Below, piece after piece: positions 1-6,927 of a DNA stretch of 20,062 nucleotides. The notes beneath the pieces were generated by a model. The model was not told the DNA's origin, ran no database searches, and was given only the letters and a program-made list of their open reading frames with translations. This DNA comes from Candidatus Limimorpha equi (GTDB lineage Bacteria; Bacteroidota; Bacteroidia; Bacteroidales; F082). The first letter of the stretch is position 1. Each line of letters begins with the position of its first letter. The stretch spans positions 1-20,062 of the forward strand of contig JAGHSL010000098.1 of NCBI GenBank assembly GCA_018065885.1, given 5' to 3'. Position numbers and translations under genes: made by a program.

Positions 1-173
1 CTTCGAGGTCACGAGGCTACGGAGGGTAGGCACATGCCTGTCACGCCCGCGCCCTGAAAGGGCAGCCTGTCCCGAGCTAAAGGCAAAATGAGCCTCGGCG
101 AATGGCACCTTTAGCGATATGAAAGACTATGCAAGCCCCGTAGGGACGCACCGCGTGCGTCCGCAAAAAACCG

Positions 174-219
174 AACCCCGCAAGCGCATTAGGCAGATGG
201 CCGGTGCGCTTGTGGGGTT
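174..219. repeat. Long hairpin, 15-bp arms
   Basis: Arms 174-188 and 205-219 are complementary with a single mismatch and enclose a 16-nt loop. No T tract follows on either strand, so it does not look like an ordinary intrinsic terminator. It is one unit of the palindrome mosaic. Confidence 0.7.
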
Positions 220-286
220 TATGATGGGTTTTCCAGACGCTTCGGGCAGTCTTGCCAGCTGGCAGGCAGCATCTCGGAGAGATGCG

Positions 287-389
287 ATTTCTGTTACCCC
301 ATACGTAGTGTGGGGTATGCGCATAACCTACATATATGATGGATGTCGCTGCCCTACACTCCGCTACGCTCGTATAGGGTAACAGAAAT
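287..389. repeat. Nested inverted repeat with perfect 13-bp outer arms
   Basis: The outer arms are ATTTCTGTTACCC (287-299) and its exact reverse complement (377-389). Inside lie ACCCCATAC/GTGTGGGGT (296-304/308-316, one G-T type mismatch), the perfect palindrome TATGCGCATA (316-325) and CCCTACAC/GTATAGGG (352-359/372-379). As RNA or single-stranded DNA it could fold as a branched structure or as alternative hairpins. It may be a non-autonomous palindromic element; no transposase is nearby. Confidence 0.65.
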
Positions 390-514
390 ATGACCTCTTC
401 GAGGTCGGCGGGGCTAATAAGTAGGTGATCAAAATTAGTTTACAGATTGAAAACGAGGCATCGAGGTCGCGGAAATGCGAGGCATCTCGAAATCCCGAAG
501 CCTCGAGACCTCGA

Positions 515-912
515 AATCCAAATTGAAGTTTAATTTTGAACAGTTACTTAATTATATACTTTTAAACCCAAACAGCAAAGATAATTCGTGGCAAACAATG
601 ATTTTCTCTATCTGACTTTGCAGCATCAAAAAGCGGAGAAAGCGCGACAGGGAGTTTATTTGCCACTTAGTGAGTTTCCGCTGCCTGCTGCCCATCACCT
701 CCCAGGGTCCTCACTGTACTTCTACTGTTATTTGTAACAACCTGACACACAGCTTGTCCAATCCCTTGGATTGGATGAGCATTGAGCGAAGTATGGACGA
801 GTATTGGACGAAGTACGGAGCGGGTATAGGGCGGGTGCAGTTTGAACCCTTCGGACACTGCATCGGTTGGCATATCCGACAAATATGGGTCAAAAGGTAT
901 ATAATTGCCTAA
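515..912. other. Gene-free stretch beside the left repeat block
   Basis: I find no credible coding region here. The open frames of 60-80 codons overlap one another on both strands and show no domain-like composition. The stretch holds a hairpin with perfect 8-bp arms at 757-764/768-775 (TCCAATCC, loop CTT). It also holds near-direct repeats around 783-826 built on GAAGTATGGA / GAAGTACGGA. The lipoprotein gene ends at its right edge; a weak stem (TAATT/AATTA) just past that stop could aid termination. Confidence 0.5.
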
Positions 913-1971
913 TTATTTCTTCAATTCATTGGCAATCAAATCATTCAATTGCTTGGCCGCATCAATCAACATGCTGTCTTCGGTTGGAAATGGCACTGCC
1001 TTTTCGTTGATTTTCCGCAATGTTTCCTGAGAACAAGCCTCACGGTCGCCGGTCACGGTTGAGAAATCGTGCTTGAACGATGAAGTCACCTCAAACGGGA
1101 TAGAGAAACGGTCGCGGCCCAAATTGACATCATAATAACGCAAATGGCCCTTGAGCGTCACGCTCTTCGACTGCGACTTATCAGTGACTTCAGCCGTCTT
1201 GTCGCCCAAAGTCTCCTTGAAAGTAACGGCATCGGTGCGTTCGGGCGTTGTCACCACATCCTCCAAAACCGCCGTCACGAGCAAATCGTAATACACTTTC
1301 CTATGCTCCGACAAATAGAAATTGGCATGGCTTGGGGCAAACTCGTCAGCATCGAAGTCCCTCACTTCCGTTTCAAATTCATCCGGCATGAGATACTTGT
1401 ACTCATTTTCAAACTGAATCAACACGTTTTCAGAAGAATGAAGCAAAGCCTTCAAGCGAAAATCCTGAATGTGAGAGTTTTCCGGATTCGTCCTGCGCAA
1501 TTGGGCGATGTATTTTTCAGCTTCTTCAGCATCTTCCTTTGTCCGGCTATCGAGCAGGACATTGCATTTTGCAACCAAATAGCTCTCCGCCTTATTGCGC
1601 GAAGTGATGATTTCCTCATCGAGATGCAATTTGCCATAGTCCATATCCTTTTTCAAGGCTGGCGAAAGATCCTTCAAAGCATCGTTACGGCCTTTCATGG
1701 CACAATAACGCTGATAGATTTCAGGCCAAGCCTCAGGTTTGCCCGACTCCTTCAAAGCCTGGATTTTCAGATGGTCGGCTTGGTTTGCACGATGATAGGA
1801 AGCCGCAAGCATCTCGACATCGTTATTGTTGTACTTGCCCGAATGAATCTCAGGAACCACACGCTGAATCACCTGGTCATATTCCTGATTTTCATAGAGT
1901 TTCTTTGTCGTATTGCACGATATAGCCATGAAGCCGAGCAACAAGACAGGGATAAATTTCACGTATTTCAT
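913..1971 (-). CDS. Putative outer-membrane or periplasmic lipoprotein, helix-rich, unknown function
   Basis: I do not recognise a named family. The 352-residue product begins with a lipoprotein signal: a short basic start, the hydrophobic stretch around VLLLGFMAIS, then Cys19. No acidic run follows the Cys, so surface export is not indicated. Residues about 20-180 are predicted helical and charged, resembling TPR-like repeats (LYENQEYDQVIQ; later EEAEKYIAQLRR). The C-terminal half is more mixed, with probable beta strands (SVTLKGHLRYYDVNLG). The start was chosen at 1971. A seven-codon upstream extension to 1992 would place its ATG inside a good promoter (boxes at 1990-1997 and 2018-2021), so that ATG should not be transcribed. 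The gene diverges from the polyprenyl synthetase. The product looks like a lineage-specific Bacteroidota envelope protein. Confidence 0.8.
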   Translation of the reverse strand: MKYVKFIPVLLLGFMAISCNTTKKLYENQEYDQVIQRVVPEIHSGKYNNNDVEMLAASYHRANQADHLKIQALKESGKPEAWPEIYQRYCAMKGRNDALKDLSPALKKDMDYGKLHLDEEIITSRNKAESYLVAKCNVLLDSRTKEDAEEAEKYIAQLRRTNPENSHIQDFRLKALLHSSENVLIQFENEYKYLMPDEFETEVRDFDADEFAPSHANFYLSEHRKVYYDLLVTAVLEDVVTTPERTDAVTFKETLGDKTAEVTDKSQSKSVTLKGHLRYYDVNLGRDRFSIPFEVTSSFKHDFSTVTGDREACSQETLRKINEKAVPFPTEDSMLIDAAKQLNDLIANELKK

Positions 1972-1989
1972 AAGTTTAAAATCTAATGA

Positions 1990-2021
1990 CAAACATAAAA
2001 ACCTACAAATTTCGCACCAAA
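1990..2021 (-). promoter_or_regulatory. Bacteroidota-type promoter for the lipoprotein gene
   Basis: On the minus strand, TTTG (2018-2021) is followed 20 nt later by TATGTTTG (1990-1997). This matches the -33 TTTG and -7 TAnnTTTG boxes of the primary Bacteroidota sigma factor. The predicted start of transcription is near 1984, giving a leader of about 13 nt before the ATG at 1971. Confidence 0.65.
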
Positions 2022-2045
2022 AATAAGGATTTTAAAAGATTTCCG

Positions 2046-2053
2046 TAACTTTG
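2046..2053 (+). promoter_or_regulatory. -7 box (TAACTTTG) of the polyprenyl synthetase gene
   Basis: TAACTTTG matches TAnnTTTG and ends only 4 nt before the ATG at 2058. The transcript would therefore be leaderless or nearly so. No clear -33 TTTG lies at the right distance. Confidence 0.5.
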
Positions 2054-2057
2054 CACT

Positions 2058-3029
2058 ATGGAAAAGATTAAACAATTACAAAACGACATCACCGAATTTA
2101 TCGGCAAATGCGATTTCGGCGGCAACCCGGCCGAATTATACGAACCTATTTCATATACTATCTTACAGAAAGGCAAGCGTTTACGCCCTATGCTTTGTCT
2201 TTTGGCCAACGACATGTTTGATGGCGACGAGACCGATGCCCTCTGGCCTGCCTTGGCATTGGAAACCTTCCACAATTTCACTTTAATCCACGACGACATC
2301 ATGGACCAGGCTCCTTTGCGCCGCGGCATGGAAACCGTCTACCAAAAGTGGAATTCCAACATTGCCATTCTTTCGGGCGACGCCATGCTGGCGATGGCTT
2401 TTGAATTTGCCATGAAGACGAAGAACGGCATTGCCACCGCTCAACTGTTAGGAAAAGTGGCCCGTGAAGTGTGTGAAGGCCAGCAGTTTGACCTGAATTA
2501 CGAAACGCGAGACGAAATCACCATTGCGGAATATCTGGAAATGATTCGCCTGAAAACCGCCGTTTTGCTCGCCACCAGCCTGCAAATGGGTGCCACCATT
2601 GCGGGAGCCGACGAAAAAAACATTCAGGCCTTATATGATTTCGGCATCAATATCGGCATGAGTTTCCAGTTGCAGGACGACATTCTCGACCTTTACAGCG
2701 ATGTGGAAGTGTTCGGGAAACGCCATGGCGGCGACATTGCCGACAACAAAAAGACTTATCTCTATCTGAAAGCCTTGGAACTTGCCGATGAAAAAGACAG
2801 AAAACGCCTGCAACGTTACTTCTCGATGCGCGTCGACCACGATGAAGAGGAAAAGATTGCGGAAGTGAAGAAGATCTACGACCGTCTTCATGTCAAGGAA
2901 GAAGTGGAGCGCGTCATGCTGGAATACGACCGCAAGGCCTTTGCCCTGTTAGACTCAATTGCCGTTCCTGAAGAAAAGAAAAAGCACCTCAGGACATACG
3001 CTGAGATGCTTTCGGGTAGGAAGAAATAA
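2058..3029 (+). CDS. Polyprenyl synthetase (short-chain prenyl diphosphate synthase type)
   Basis: This cytosolic trans-isoprenyl diphosphate synthase condenses isopentenyl diphosphate with an allylic diphosphate to extend an isoprenoid chain. The 323-residue product carries both Asp-rich magnesium-binding motifs: DDIMD at 79-83 in LIHDDIMD, and DDILD at 207-211 in LQDDILD. It also has the N-terminal GKRLRP substrate-binding motif (38-43), RRG at 88-90, GQQFDL (141-146) and GKRHGGD (220-226). The first DDxxD has no two-residue insertion, and the fifth residue upstream is Phe74. In characterised enzymes an aromatic residue there limits product length to about C15-C20, so a farnesyl or geranylgeranyl product is inferred rather than a long quinone side chain. 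It diverges from the lipoprotein gene and converges on the Lys-rich gene with a 5-bp gap. The family call is secure; chain length is not. Confidence 0.95.
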   Translation: MEKIKQLQNDITEFIGKCDFGGNPAELYEPISYTILQKGKRLRPMLCLLANDMFDGDETDALWPALALETFHNFTLIHDDIMDQAPLRRGMETVYQKWNSNIAILSGDAMLAMAFEFAMKTKNGIATAQLLGKVAREVCEGQQFDLNYETRDEITIAEYLEMIRLKTAVLLATSLQMGATIAGADEKNIQALYDFGINIGMSFQLQDDILDLYSDVEVFGKRHGGDIADNKKTYLYLKALELADEKDRKRLQRYFSMRVDHDEEEKIAEVKKIYDRLHVKEEVERVMLEYDRKAFALLDSIAVPEEKKKHLRTYAEMLSGRKK

Positions 3030-3034
3030 TTTGC

Positions 3035-3529
3035 TTATTTCTTGACTTTCTTGTCGGATGTGGCTTTCGTAGACTTGGCAGCTTGAGCAGCTTTAATCTT
3101 CTCGTCGCGCTGAGCCTCGGTCATCTTTTCGACTTTCTTGACTTCTTTCTTAACCTGTTTGTCAGCAGCCTTGACATCGCTTTTCATTTTCTTGTCAGCG
3201 GCTTTGACATCCTGCTTCATTTTCTTATCAGCAGCCTTAACATCCTGCTTCATTTGCTGTTGAGCCTTTTCTTTTTCAAGGATAGCTTTCTTTTCGGCCT
3301 CTTTTGCTTTGATTTCTTCAGGAGTGACTTTCTTCTGTGTGTTTGTTTTCACAGCAGGTTTGGCTGTTTCACTGGATGGCTGAGCCTGAGCCTTGTTGGT
3401 TGAAAGCGTTGCTTTCTGTTCGGTCTTAGCGTTTTTCTTGACCGTGACATTTTGTGCGTTTGCACTCTGAATGCTCATGGCGCTGACAGCGAAGAATGCC
3501 ATAACGCCGAATAAAACTGATTTCTTCAT
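3035..3529 (-). CDS. Small exported Lys-rich protein with 11-residue repeats
   Basis: The function is unknown. The 164-residue product starts with a clear signal peptide (MKK, hydrophobic core, probable cleavage after Ala-Asn-Ala, residue 25). The mature part is about one quarter lysine, rich in Ala, Glu and Asp, and lacks Cys and Trp. Residues 93-136 form four tandem 11-residue units: MKQDVKAADKK twice, then MKSDVKAADKQ and VKKEVKKVEKM. The region from about 70 to 150 should form one long charged helix or coiled coil. Eleven-residue periodicity is known from right-handed coiled coils and from LEA-type proteins; any link to them is inference. The gene converges on the polyprenyl synthetase, and about 100 bp separate its start from the ATPase gene. 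A near-match to the -7 box (GATATTTG) lies at 3570-3577 on the minus strand. Confidence 0.8.
   Translation of the reverse strand: MKKSVLFGVMAFFAVSAMSIQSANAQNVTVKKNAKTEQKATLSTNKAQAQPSSETAKPAVKTNTQKKVTPEEIKAKEAEKKAILEKEKAQQQMKQDVKAADKKMKQDVKAADKKMKSDVKAADKQVKKEVKKVEKMTEAQRDEKIKAAQAAKSTKATSDKKVKK
3122..3253 (-). repeat. Four in-frame 33-bp coding repeats
   Basis: These are the DNA behind the four 11-residue units (residues 93-136) of the Lys-rich exported protein. The first two units encode identical peptides and the last is the most diverged. Such in-frame arrays can gain or lose units by slippage or recombination. Confidence 0.75.
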
Positions 3530-3628
3530 TGTTGTAATTAATTTAAGTTGTTAATGATTTATTTTTTATCAAATATCGTTCCAAAATGTTCTTTATGATG
3601 TAATAGGTCAGAATATCATTATTCAACA

Positions 3629-5173
3629 TCAAATGATTGCCTCGAAAATCTGCTTGCCATTGAAATCAACCCAACAAGCTGGACACATAATCTTGTTTTT
3701 TGAAAAATCAAAAGTCACCAAATAACCCTTATCCAAACCTCTGACATTCAGATATTCAGACAATTGAATCTTACCTTCGGTTTCATATTTCTGACCATGC
3801 CAGATTTTCAGTTTTATGACAAATTCCTCACCTCCGTAGGTCACGACCAAATCCATTCTAGAATTTTCTCTGGTCTGAGGTTCAACATAGTAAAATCCCG
3901 AACCATTGATTATTGGTTTCAGAAAGCTCAAGAAAAGCAACCTGCCTTGCCTCTCAATAAACCTTTCATCTTCAGTACGGTATTCCTCATGCATGAAAAA
4001 CTGGAAACGCGAAACAATCTGATCCATCAAAAGTTTTCCGTTTTCAATGAAATTTGACCGATAACTTCTTGCTGATGAATTTCTTATCGCTTCTTCGGCA
4101 ATAAAATAATTGTACAGAACCTGCTCAAATATAAGGTTATGAATCATAACCTTACCCTCTTCATCAGGCTTAATGATACTGAAAATCTTACCGAGACGCA
4201 TGATAGGATTGTTCTGTTCGTACACTACATCGCTATTCATCAGAACCGAATAAATAAAACGCTTATAATCAGGATAAAGTTCCAAATTCTTTGTCAAATC
4301 ATCAAACAAAGTGCTTTCACTTTTTACGGTACGGTTCACAGCTTTTCTCACACCTTCAATCGTCCACATTTTATCCAGATCCTCATCAATCAGTTTACAA
4401 ACCTTGCTGACCAAAAACGGATAACCACTTGTAAACCGATAGATTTCATTGCTTATTGCCATTATGTCCATTCCTGTATGGATATCGTTTTCGTAATCGG
4501 AAAGCATAGTACTGATTTCCTGAGGATTAAATTCCATTTCGACATTGAAATCAGCAGCAATATTCCAAGGTGAATTGAACTTTTTCTCATCATTCGGACG
4601 AAGTTTCAGCTTAAGATTCTTCACATCATAAACCCCGGCAAGGACAACATTATGAAAAGTGGCATCATTACCCTTGTCGCGATCCAGATACTTATTCCGC
4701 AACATGCCGATGAAATCCAAAAACATCTGGTTATCAGAACTTTTATCCACCTCGTCAATCATCAGAATCACAGGCAAAGGATAGTTTTTGCAAAATTCAG
4801 AAATGGTTGACGACAAATCATTTATAGTCTGTATCTCCGAATCTTTCCAAAATGACAAATATTTCCCGTCAATTTTCAGGAATTCCAAATACTTGACTAC
4901 CAACGCACAAAAAGTGGAAACGAAACCCGATTGACTTTCAAAAGGCGTGCCACCAATACCTTCAAAGCTCATGTCAATCACCAAATAACGATCGGAGAAT
5001 TTCTGTCTAATACCATTCAGCAAGGTCGTTTTTCCAAACTGGCGGGCACGATTGATGGTAAAATAATCACCTCTCTCTATCATCTTTCCAATCAGTTCCA
5101 TTTTGGCGCTCGTATCCACCATATAATGCTTTTCTGGAACGCAAAGACCTGTAATATTGAACCGTTTTTCCAT
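3629..5173 (-). CDS. AAA-like ATPase with C-terminal PD-(D/E)XK-like domain
   Basis: The product (514 residues) belongs to the Bacteroidota-rich AAA-like ATPase proteins that begin RFN-TGLCVPEKHYMVD. An N-terminal P-loop domain carries the atypical Walker A RQFGKTT (44-50) and the Walker B VILMIDEVD (135-143, acidic pair D140/E141). A helical middle follows. The C-terminal domain has the beta-strand layout of a PD-(D/E)XK nuclease: RMDLVV with D441, then EEFVIKLKIWHG. The position normally holding the catalytic acid of (E/Q)xK is Lys454, followed by Lys456, so nuclease activity is doubtful. The start was set at 5173; the in-frame ATG at 5227 lies inside the promoter and encodes an unlikely leader. 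No partner gene is evident. The role of this family is not established; a selfish or defence role is a guess only. Confidence 0.88.
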   Translation of the reverse strand: MEKRFNITGLCVPEKHYMVDTSAKMELIGKMIERGDYFTINRARQFGKTTLLNGIRQKFSDRYLVIDMSFEGIGGTPFESQSGFVSTFCALVVKYLEFLKIDGKYLSFWKDSEIQTINDLSSTISEFCKNYPLPVILMIDEVDKSSDNQMFLDFIGMLRNKYLDRDKGNDATFHNVVLAGVYDVKNLKLKLRPNDEKKFNSPWNIAADFNVEMEFNPQEISTMLSDYENDIHTGMDIMAISNEIYRFTSGYPFLVSKVCKLIDEDLDKMWTIEGVRKAVNRTVKSESTLFDDLTKNLELYPDYKRFIYSVLMNSDVVYEQNNPIMRLGKIFSIIKPDEEGKVMIHNLIFEQVLYNYFIAEEAIRNSSARSYRSNFIENGKLLMDQIVSRFQFFMHEEYRTEDERFIERQGRLLFLSFLKPIINGSGFYYVEPQTRENSRMDLVVTYGGEEFVIKLKIWHGQKYETEGKIQLSEYLNVRGLDKGYLVTFDFSKNKIMCPACWVDFNGKQIFEAII

Positions 5174-5197
5174 CCGTATTACTTGTAAATTGACTTG

Positions 5198-5228
5198 CAA
5201 AAATAGAAATTCAATGCTGAAAAACAAA
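5198..5228 (-). promoter_or_regulatory. Bacteroidota-type promoter for the AAA-like ATPase gene
   Basis: On the minus strand TTTG (5225-5228) and TATTTTTG (5198-5205) are 19 nt apart, fitting the -33/-7 pair. Transcription should begin near 5192, about 19 nt before the ATG at 5173. The promoter sits just past, and partly abuts, the stop of the long QueA paralogue, so the ATPase has its own transcription. Confidence 0.65.
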
Positions 5229-5230
5229 AT

Positions 5231-6442
5231 TTACGGTAAAAACAAGCAGCTGTCGCCATAACTCAGGAAACGGAAGCCGTTGTCGAGGGCAAACTGATAG
5301 CACACTTTCCATTTTTCGCCGATGAGAGCCGAAACCAATAATAACAAGGTGCTTTTCGGTTGATGAAAATTGGTAATCAAGCCTGTGATGACGCGCATTT
5401 TGTAACTTGGCGCAATCATCAGGGAAGTGCTTGCCTCGAGACGTGTAAGCTGATGTTTGTCAAGATATTGAAGAATCATTTGCAAGGCATCATCCGTGGT
5501 CAGAGGCTCGTGATTTTCATACGGATACCATTGGTCGACATGAAGGTTGCGCAGTTCAAGTCCCTGTTCCTTGAGCATCAAGCCAATCCAATAGAGACTT
5601 TCCAAAGTGCGCGTACTTGTCGTTCCAACCGGAATGATGTTTTTGCCGAGATGATGGATGAGATTTTCAATCAAACTGCGGCGCACGATGATTGTTTCAG
5701 AGTGCATGGCGTGTTCGCCGATTGTCTCGGTAGCCACAGGTCGGAAAGTGCCAGCCCCGACATGCAATGTCACTTCATCGAACTGAAAACTAGCAGCTTT
5801 CAAGTCGGCAATCAACGGCTGGGTGAAATGCAAACCCGCCGTCGGCGCCGCCACGGAACCATCATAACGCGCAAAAACCGTCTGATAACGGTCGCGGTCT
5901 TCAGGCTCTGCCTCGCGATGAAGATAAGGCGGCAAAGGAATTTCGCCCGCTGCTTCCAAAATGCTTGCAAACGGCACATTTTCAGGTGTCCACGAAAATT
6001 CGATTTCAGAATACTGGTCGTTTTTCTCCACGCGGTTTGCATTCAGCACAACGTTCTGCCCATTCACATTCAAATTCATGCTAAGCAAGCCATCGCGCCA
6101 ACGCTTCGAATTGCCCACCAAGCATTTCCAACGCACAGGCGAAACGCTGCTAAAAGCAATCTGATAATCATCGTCAGGCTCCAAACAAAACACTTCGATA
6201 TGCGAGCCTGTGTCTTTCAGAAACTGAAGACGCGCACGGATTACCTTGGTCTCGTTGAAAATCAGCAAGGCATCTTTAGGCAAAAACTGACCGATATATT
6301 TGAATTGTGATTCCTGTATCGCATTGTCTTTCAACACCAAAAGTTTTGACGCATCACGCTCTGCCAACGGATATTTCGCAATGCGTTCCTCGGACAAAGG
6401 ATAGTCATACTCCTCAATGCTTATGTTTTTTACTTCGTTCAT
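5231..6442 (-). CDS. Long QueA-family protein (SAM:tRNA ribosyltransferase-isomerase-like paralogue)
   Basis: QueA transfers and isomerises the ribosyl group of S-adenosylmethionine onto 7-aminomethyl-7-deazaguanine in tRNA to form epoxyqueuosine. This 403-residue copy keeps the family motifs: FNETKVIRARL (62-72), AAPTAGLHF (198-206), LHVGAGTFRPV (226-236), VGTTSTRTLE (272-281), ITNFHQPKSTLL (356-367) and a terminal SYGD. It is about 54 residues longer than the other QueA in this window. Much of the extra length is an insertion at about 294-344, before the ITNFH motif. The ATG at 6442 was preferred over a TTG six codons upstream, which overlaps the -7 box. It is divergent from the GtrA gene. 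It may be a second QueA or a paralogue with another substrate; motifs alone do not decide. Confidence 0.9.
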   Translation of the reverse strand: MNEVKNISIEEYDYPLSEERIAKYPLAERDASKLLVLKDNAIQESQFKYIGQFLPKDALLIFNETKVIRARLQFLKDTGSHIEVFCLEPDDDYQIAFSSVSPVRWKCLVGNSKRWRDGLLSMNLNVNGQNVVLNANRVEKNDQYSEIEFSWTPENVPFASILEAAGEIPLPPYLHREAEPEDRDRYQTVFARYDGSVAAPTAGLHFTQPLIADLKAASFQFDEVTLHVGAGTFRPVATETIGEHAMHSETIIVRRSLIENLIHHLGKNIIPVGTTSTRTLESLYWIGLMLKEQGLELRNLHVDQWYPYENHEPLTTDDALQMILQYLDKHQLTRLEASTSLMIAPSYKMRVITGLITNFHQPKSTLLLLVSALIGEKWKVCYQFALDNGFRFLSYGDSCLFLP

Positions 6443-6457
6443 CACCGAAATTTTGTG

Positions 6458-6465
6458 CAAAAGTA
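6458..6465 (-). promoter_or_regulatory. -7 box (TACTTTTG) for the long queA paralogue
   Basis: Read on the minus strand this is TACTTTTG, a match to TAnnTTTG, 15 nt upstream of the ATG at 6442. No good -33 box was found. It faces the plus-strand box at 6489-6496, so two promoters diverge within about 40 bp. Confidence 0.5.
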
Positions 6466-6488
6466 ACCTATATTTTCCAAAAAACAGC

Positions 6489-6496
6489 TACCTTTG
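6489..6496 (+). promoter_or_regulatory. -7 box (TACCTTTG) for the GtrA-family gene
   Basis: TACCTTTG matches TAnnTTTG and lies 17 nt before the ATG at 6514. The -33 position is not recognisable. Confidence 0.5.
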
Positions 6497-6513
6497 CAGC
6501 AAAGTAAAAGAAA

Positions 6514-6927
6514 ATGTTGAAAAGCATAATTCTGAAAATTGAACTGACCAAAGCGTTTTTACTCAAATTCCTGAAATTCGGTGTTGTAGGATTTTCGGGT
6601 GTCATTGTCAATTTTGGAATTACCTACATCTGCAAGGAATGGCTGAAACTGAACAAGTATTTCAGCAACATTCTTGGTTTCGTTTTCGCCGCCACCACCA
6701 ATTATTTCCTGAATCGCATCTGGACTTTCCAAAGCGACAACCCGCAGATTGGCACTGAGTTCGTGAAATACTTTGCCGTTGCACTTGTCGGCTTAGGTCT
6801 CGACACGCTTACGGTTTATCTGCTCAACGGAAAACTGAAATGGAACTTCTACCTCAGCAAGATTTTTGGCGTCGGCGTTTCCACACTTTGGAATTTCTTT
6901 GGAAATCTGCTATTTACATTTGCCTGA
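6514..6927 (+). CDS. GtrA-family membrane protein
   Basis: This is a 137-residue inner-membrane protein with four predicted transmembrane helices, at roughly residues 18-36, 46-64, 80-100 and 112-135. Between helices 2 and 3 it has the family signature NYFLNRIWTFQS. GtrA-like proteins are proposed to move lipid-linked sugars, such as undecaprenyl-phosphate-glucose, across the membrane, or to help polysaccharide synthesis. No glycosyltransferase partner sits next to it; the only polysaccharide-type neighbour is the O-antigen-ligase-like gene on the other strand. The length is normal for the family. The gene converges on cdd, the two stop codons meeting as TGA|TCA with no gap. Confidence 0.92.
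   Translation: MLKSIILKIELTKAFLLKFLKFGVVGFSGVIVNFGITYICKEWLKLNKYFSNILGFVFAATTNYFLNRIWTFQSDNPQIGTEFVKYFAVALVGLGLDTLTVYLLNGKLKWNFYLSKIFGVGVSTLWNFFGNLLFTFA

Larger units (their letters stand above)
1..514. repeat. Mosaic of short palindromic (REP-like) elements
   Basis: I see no gene here; the stretch is packed with inverted repeats. Clear ones are: 51-55/59-63 (5-bp arms, GAA loop); 76-83/108-115 (GCTAAAGG/CCTTTAGC); 144-151/155-162 (GGACGCAC, loop CGC); 174-188/205-219 (15-bp arms, one mismatch); 253-264 (perfect 12-bp palindrome); 269-275/279-285 (GCATCTC/GAGATGC); 287-299/377-389 (perfect 13-bp arms enclosing smaller hairpins at 296-316, 316-325 and 352-379); 392-397/401-406 (GACCTC/GAGGTC); 461-468/507-514 (8-bp arms). 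CTTCGAGGTC at 1-10 recurs at 397-406. This looks like non-coding extragenic repeat DNA whose elements are presumably found elsewhere in the genome. The contig edge falling at position 1 fits a repeat-induced assembly break. Confidence 0.75.

Noticed and set aside
119..382. Open frame of 87 codons on the plus strand within the left repeat block
   Set aside because: It runs through several hairpins, and another frame lies opposite. Its composition follows the palindromes, not a protein.
1..514. Structured RNA gene such as tRNA, tmRNA or a known riboswitch
   Set aside because: No cloverleaf, CCA end or recognisable riboswitch core was seen. The hairpins differ from each other as in repeat elements.
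667..912. Overlapping frames of 60-80 codons on both strands
   Set aside because: They occupy the same bases, contain a hairpin and have no recognisable domain, signal peptide or promoter box.
1144..1986. 280-codon frame antisense to the lipoprotein gene
   Set aside because: The opposite strand has a lipoprotein signal, a promoter and coherent composition. The antisense frame is a codon-bias shadow.
5360..6310. 316-codon frame antisense to the long QueA paralogue
   Set aside because: The opposite strand encodes clear QueA motifs; the antisense product is Arg/His/Cys-rich with no domain.
3629..6442. Defence island built around the AAA-like ATPase/nuclease
   Set aside because: Its neighbours are a Lys-rich exported protein and a QueA paralogue, each gene stands alone, and no methylase, toxin or other effector is nearby.
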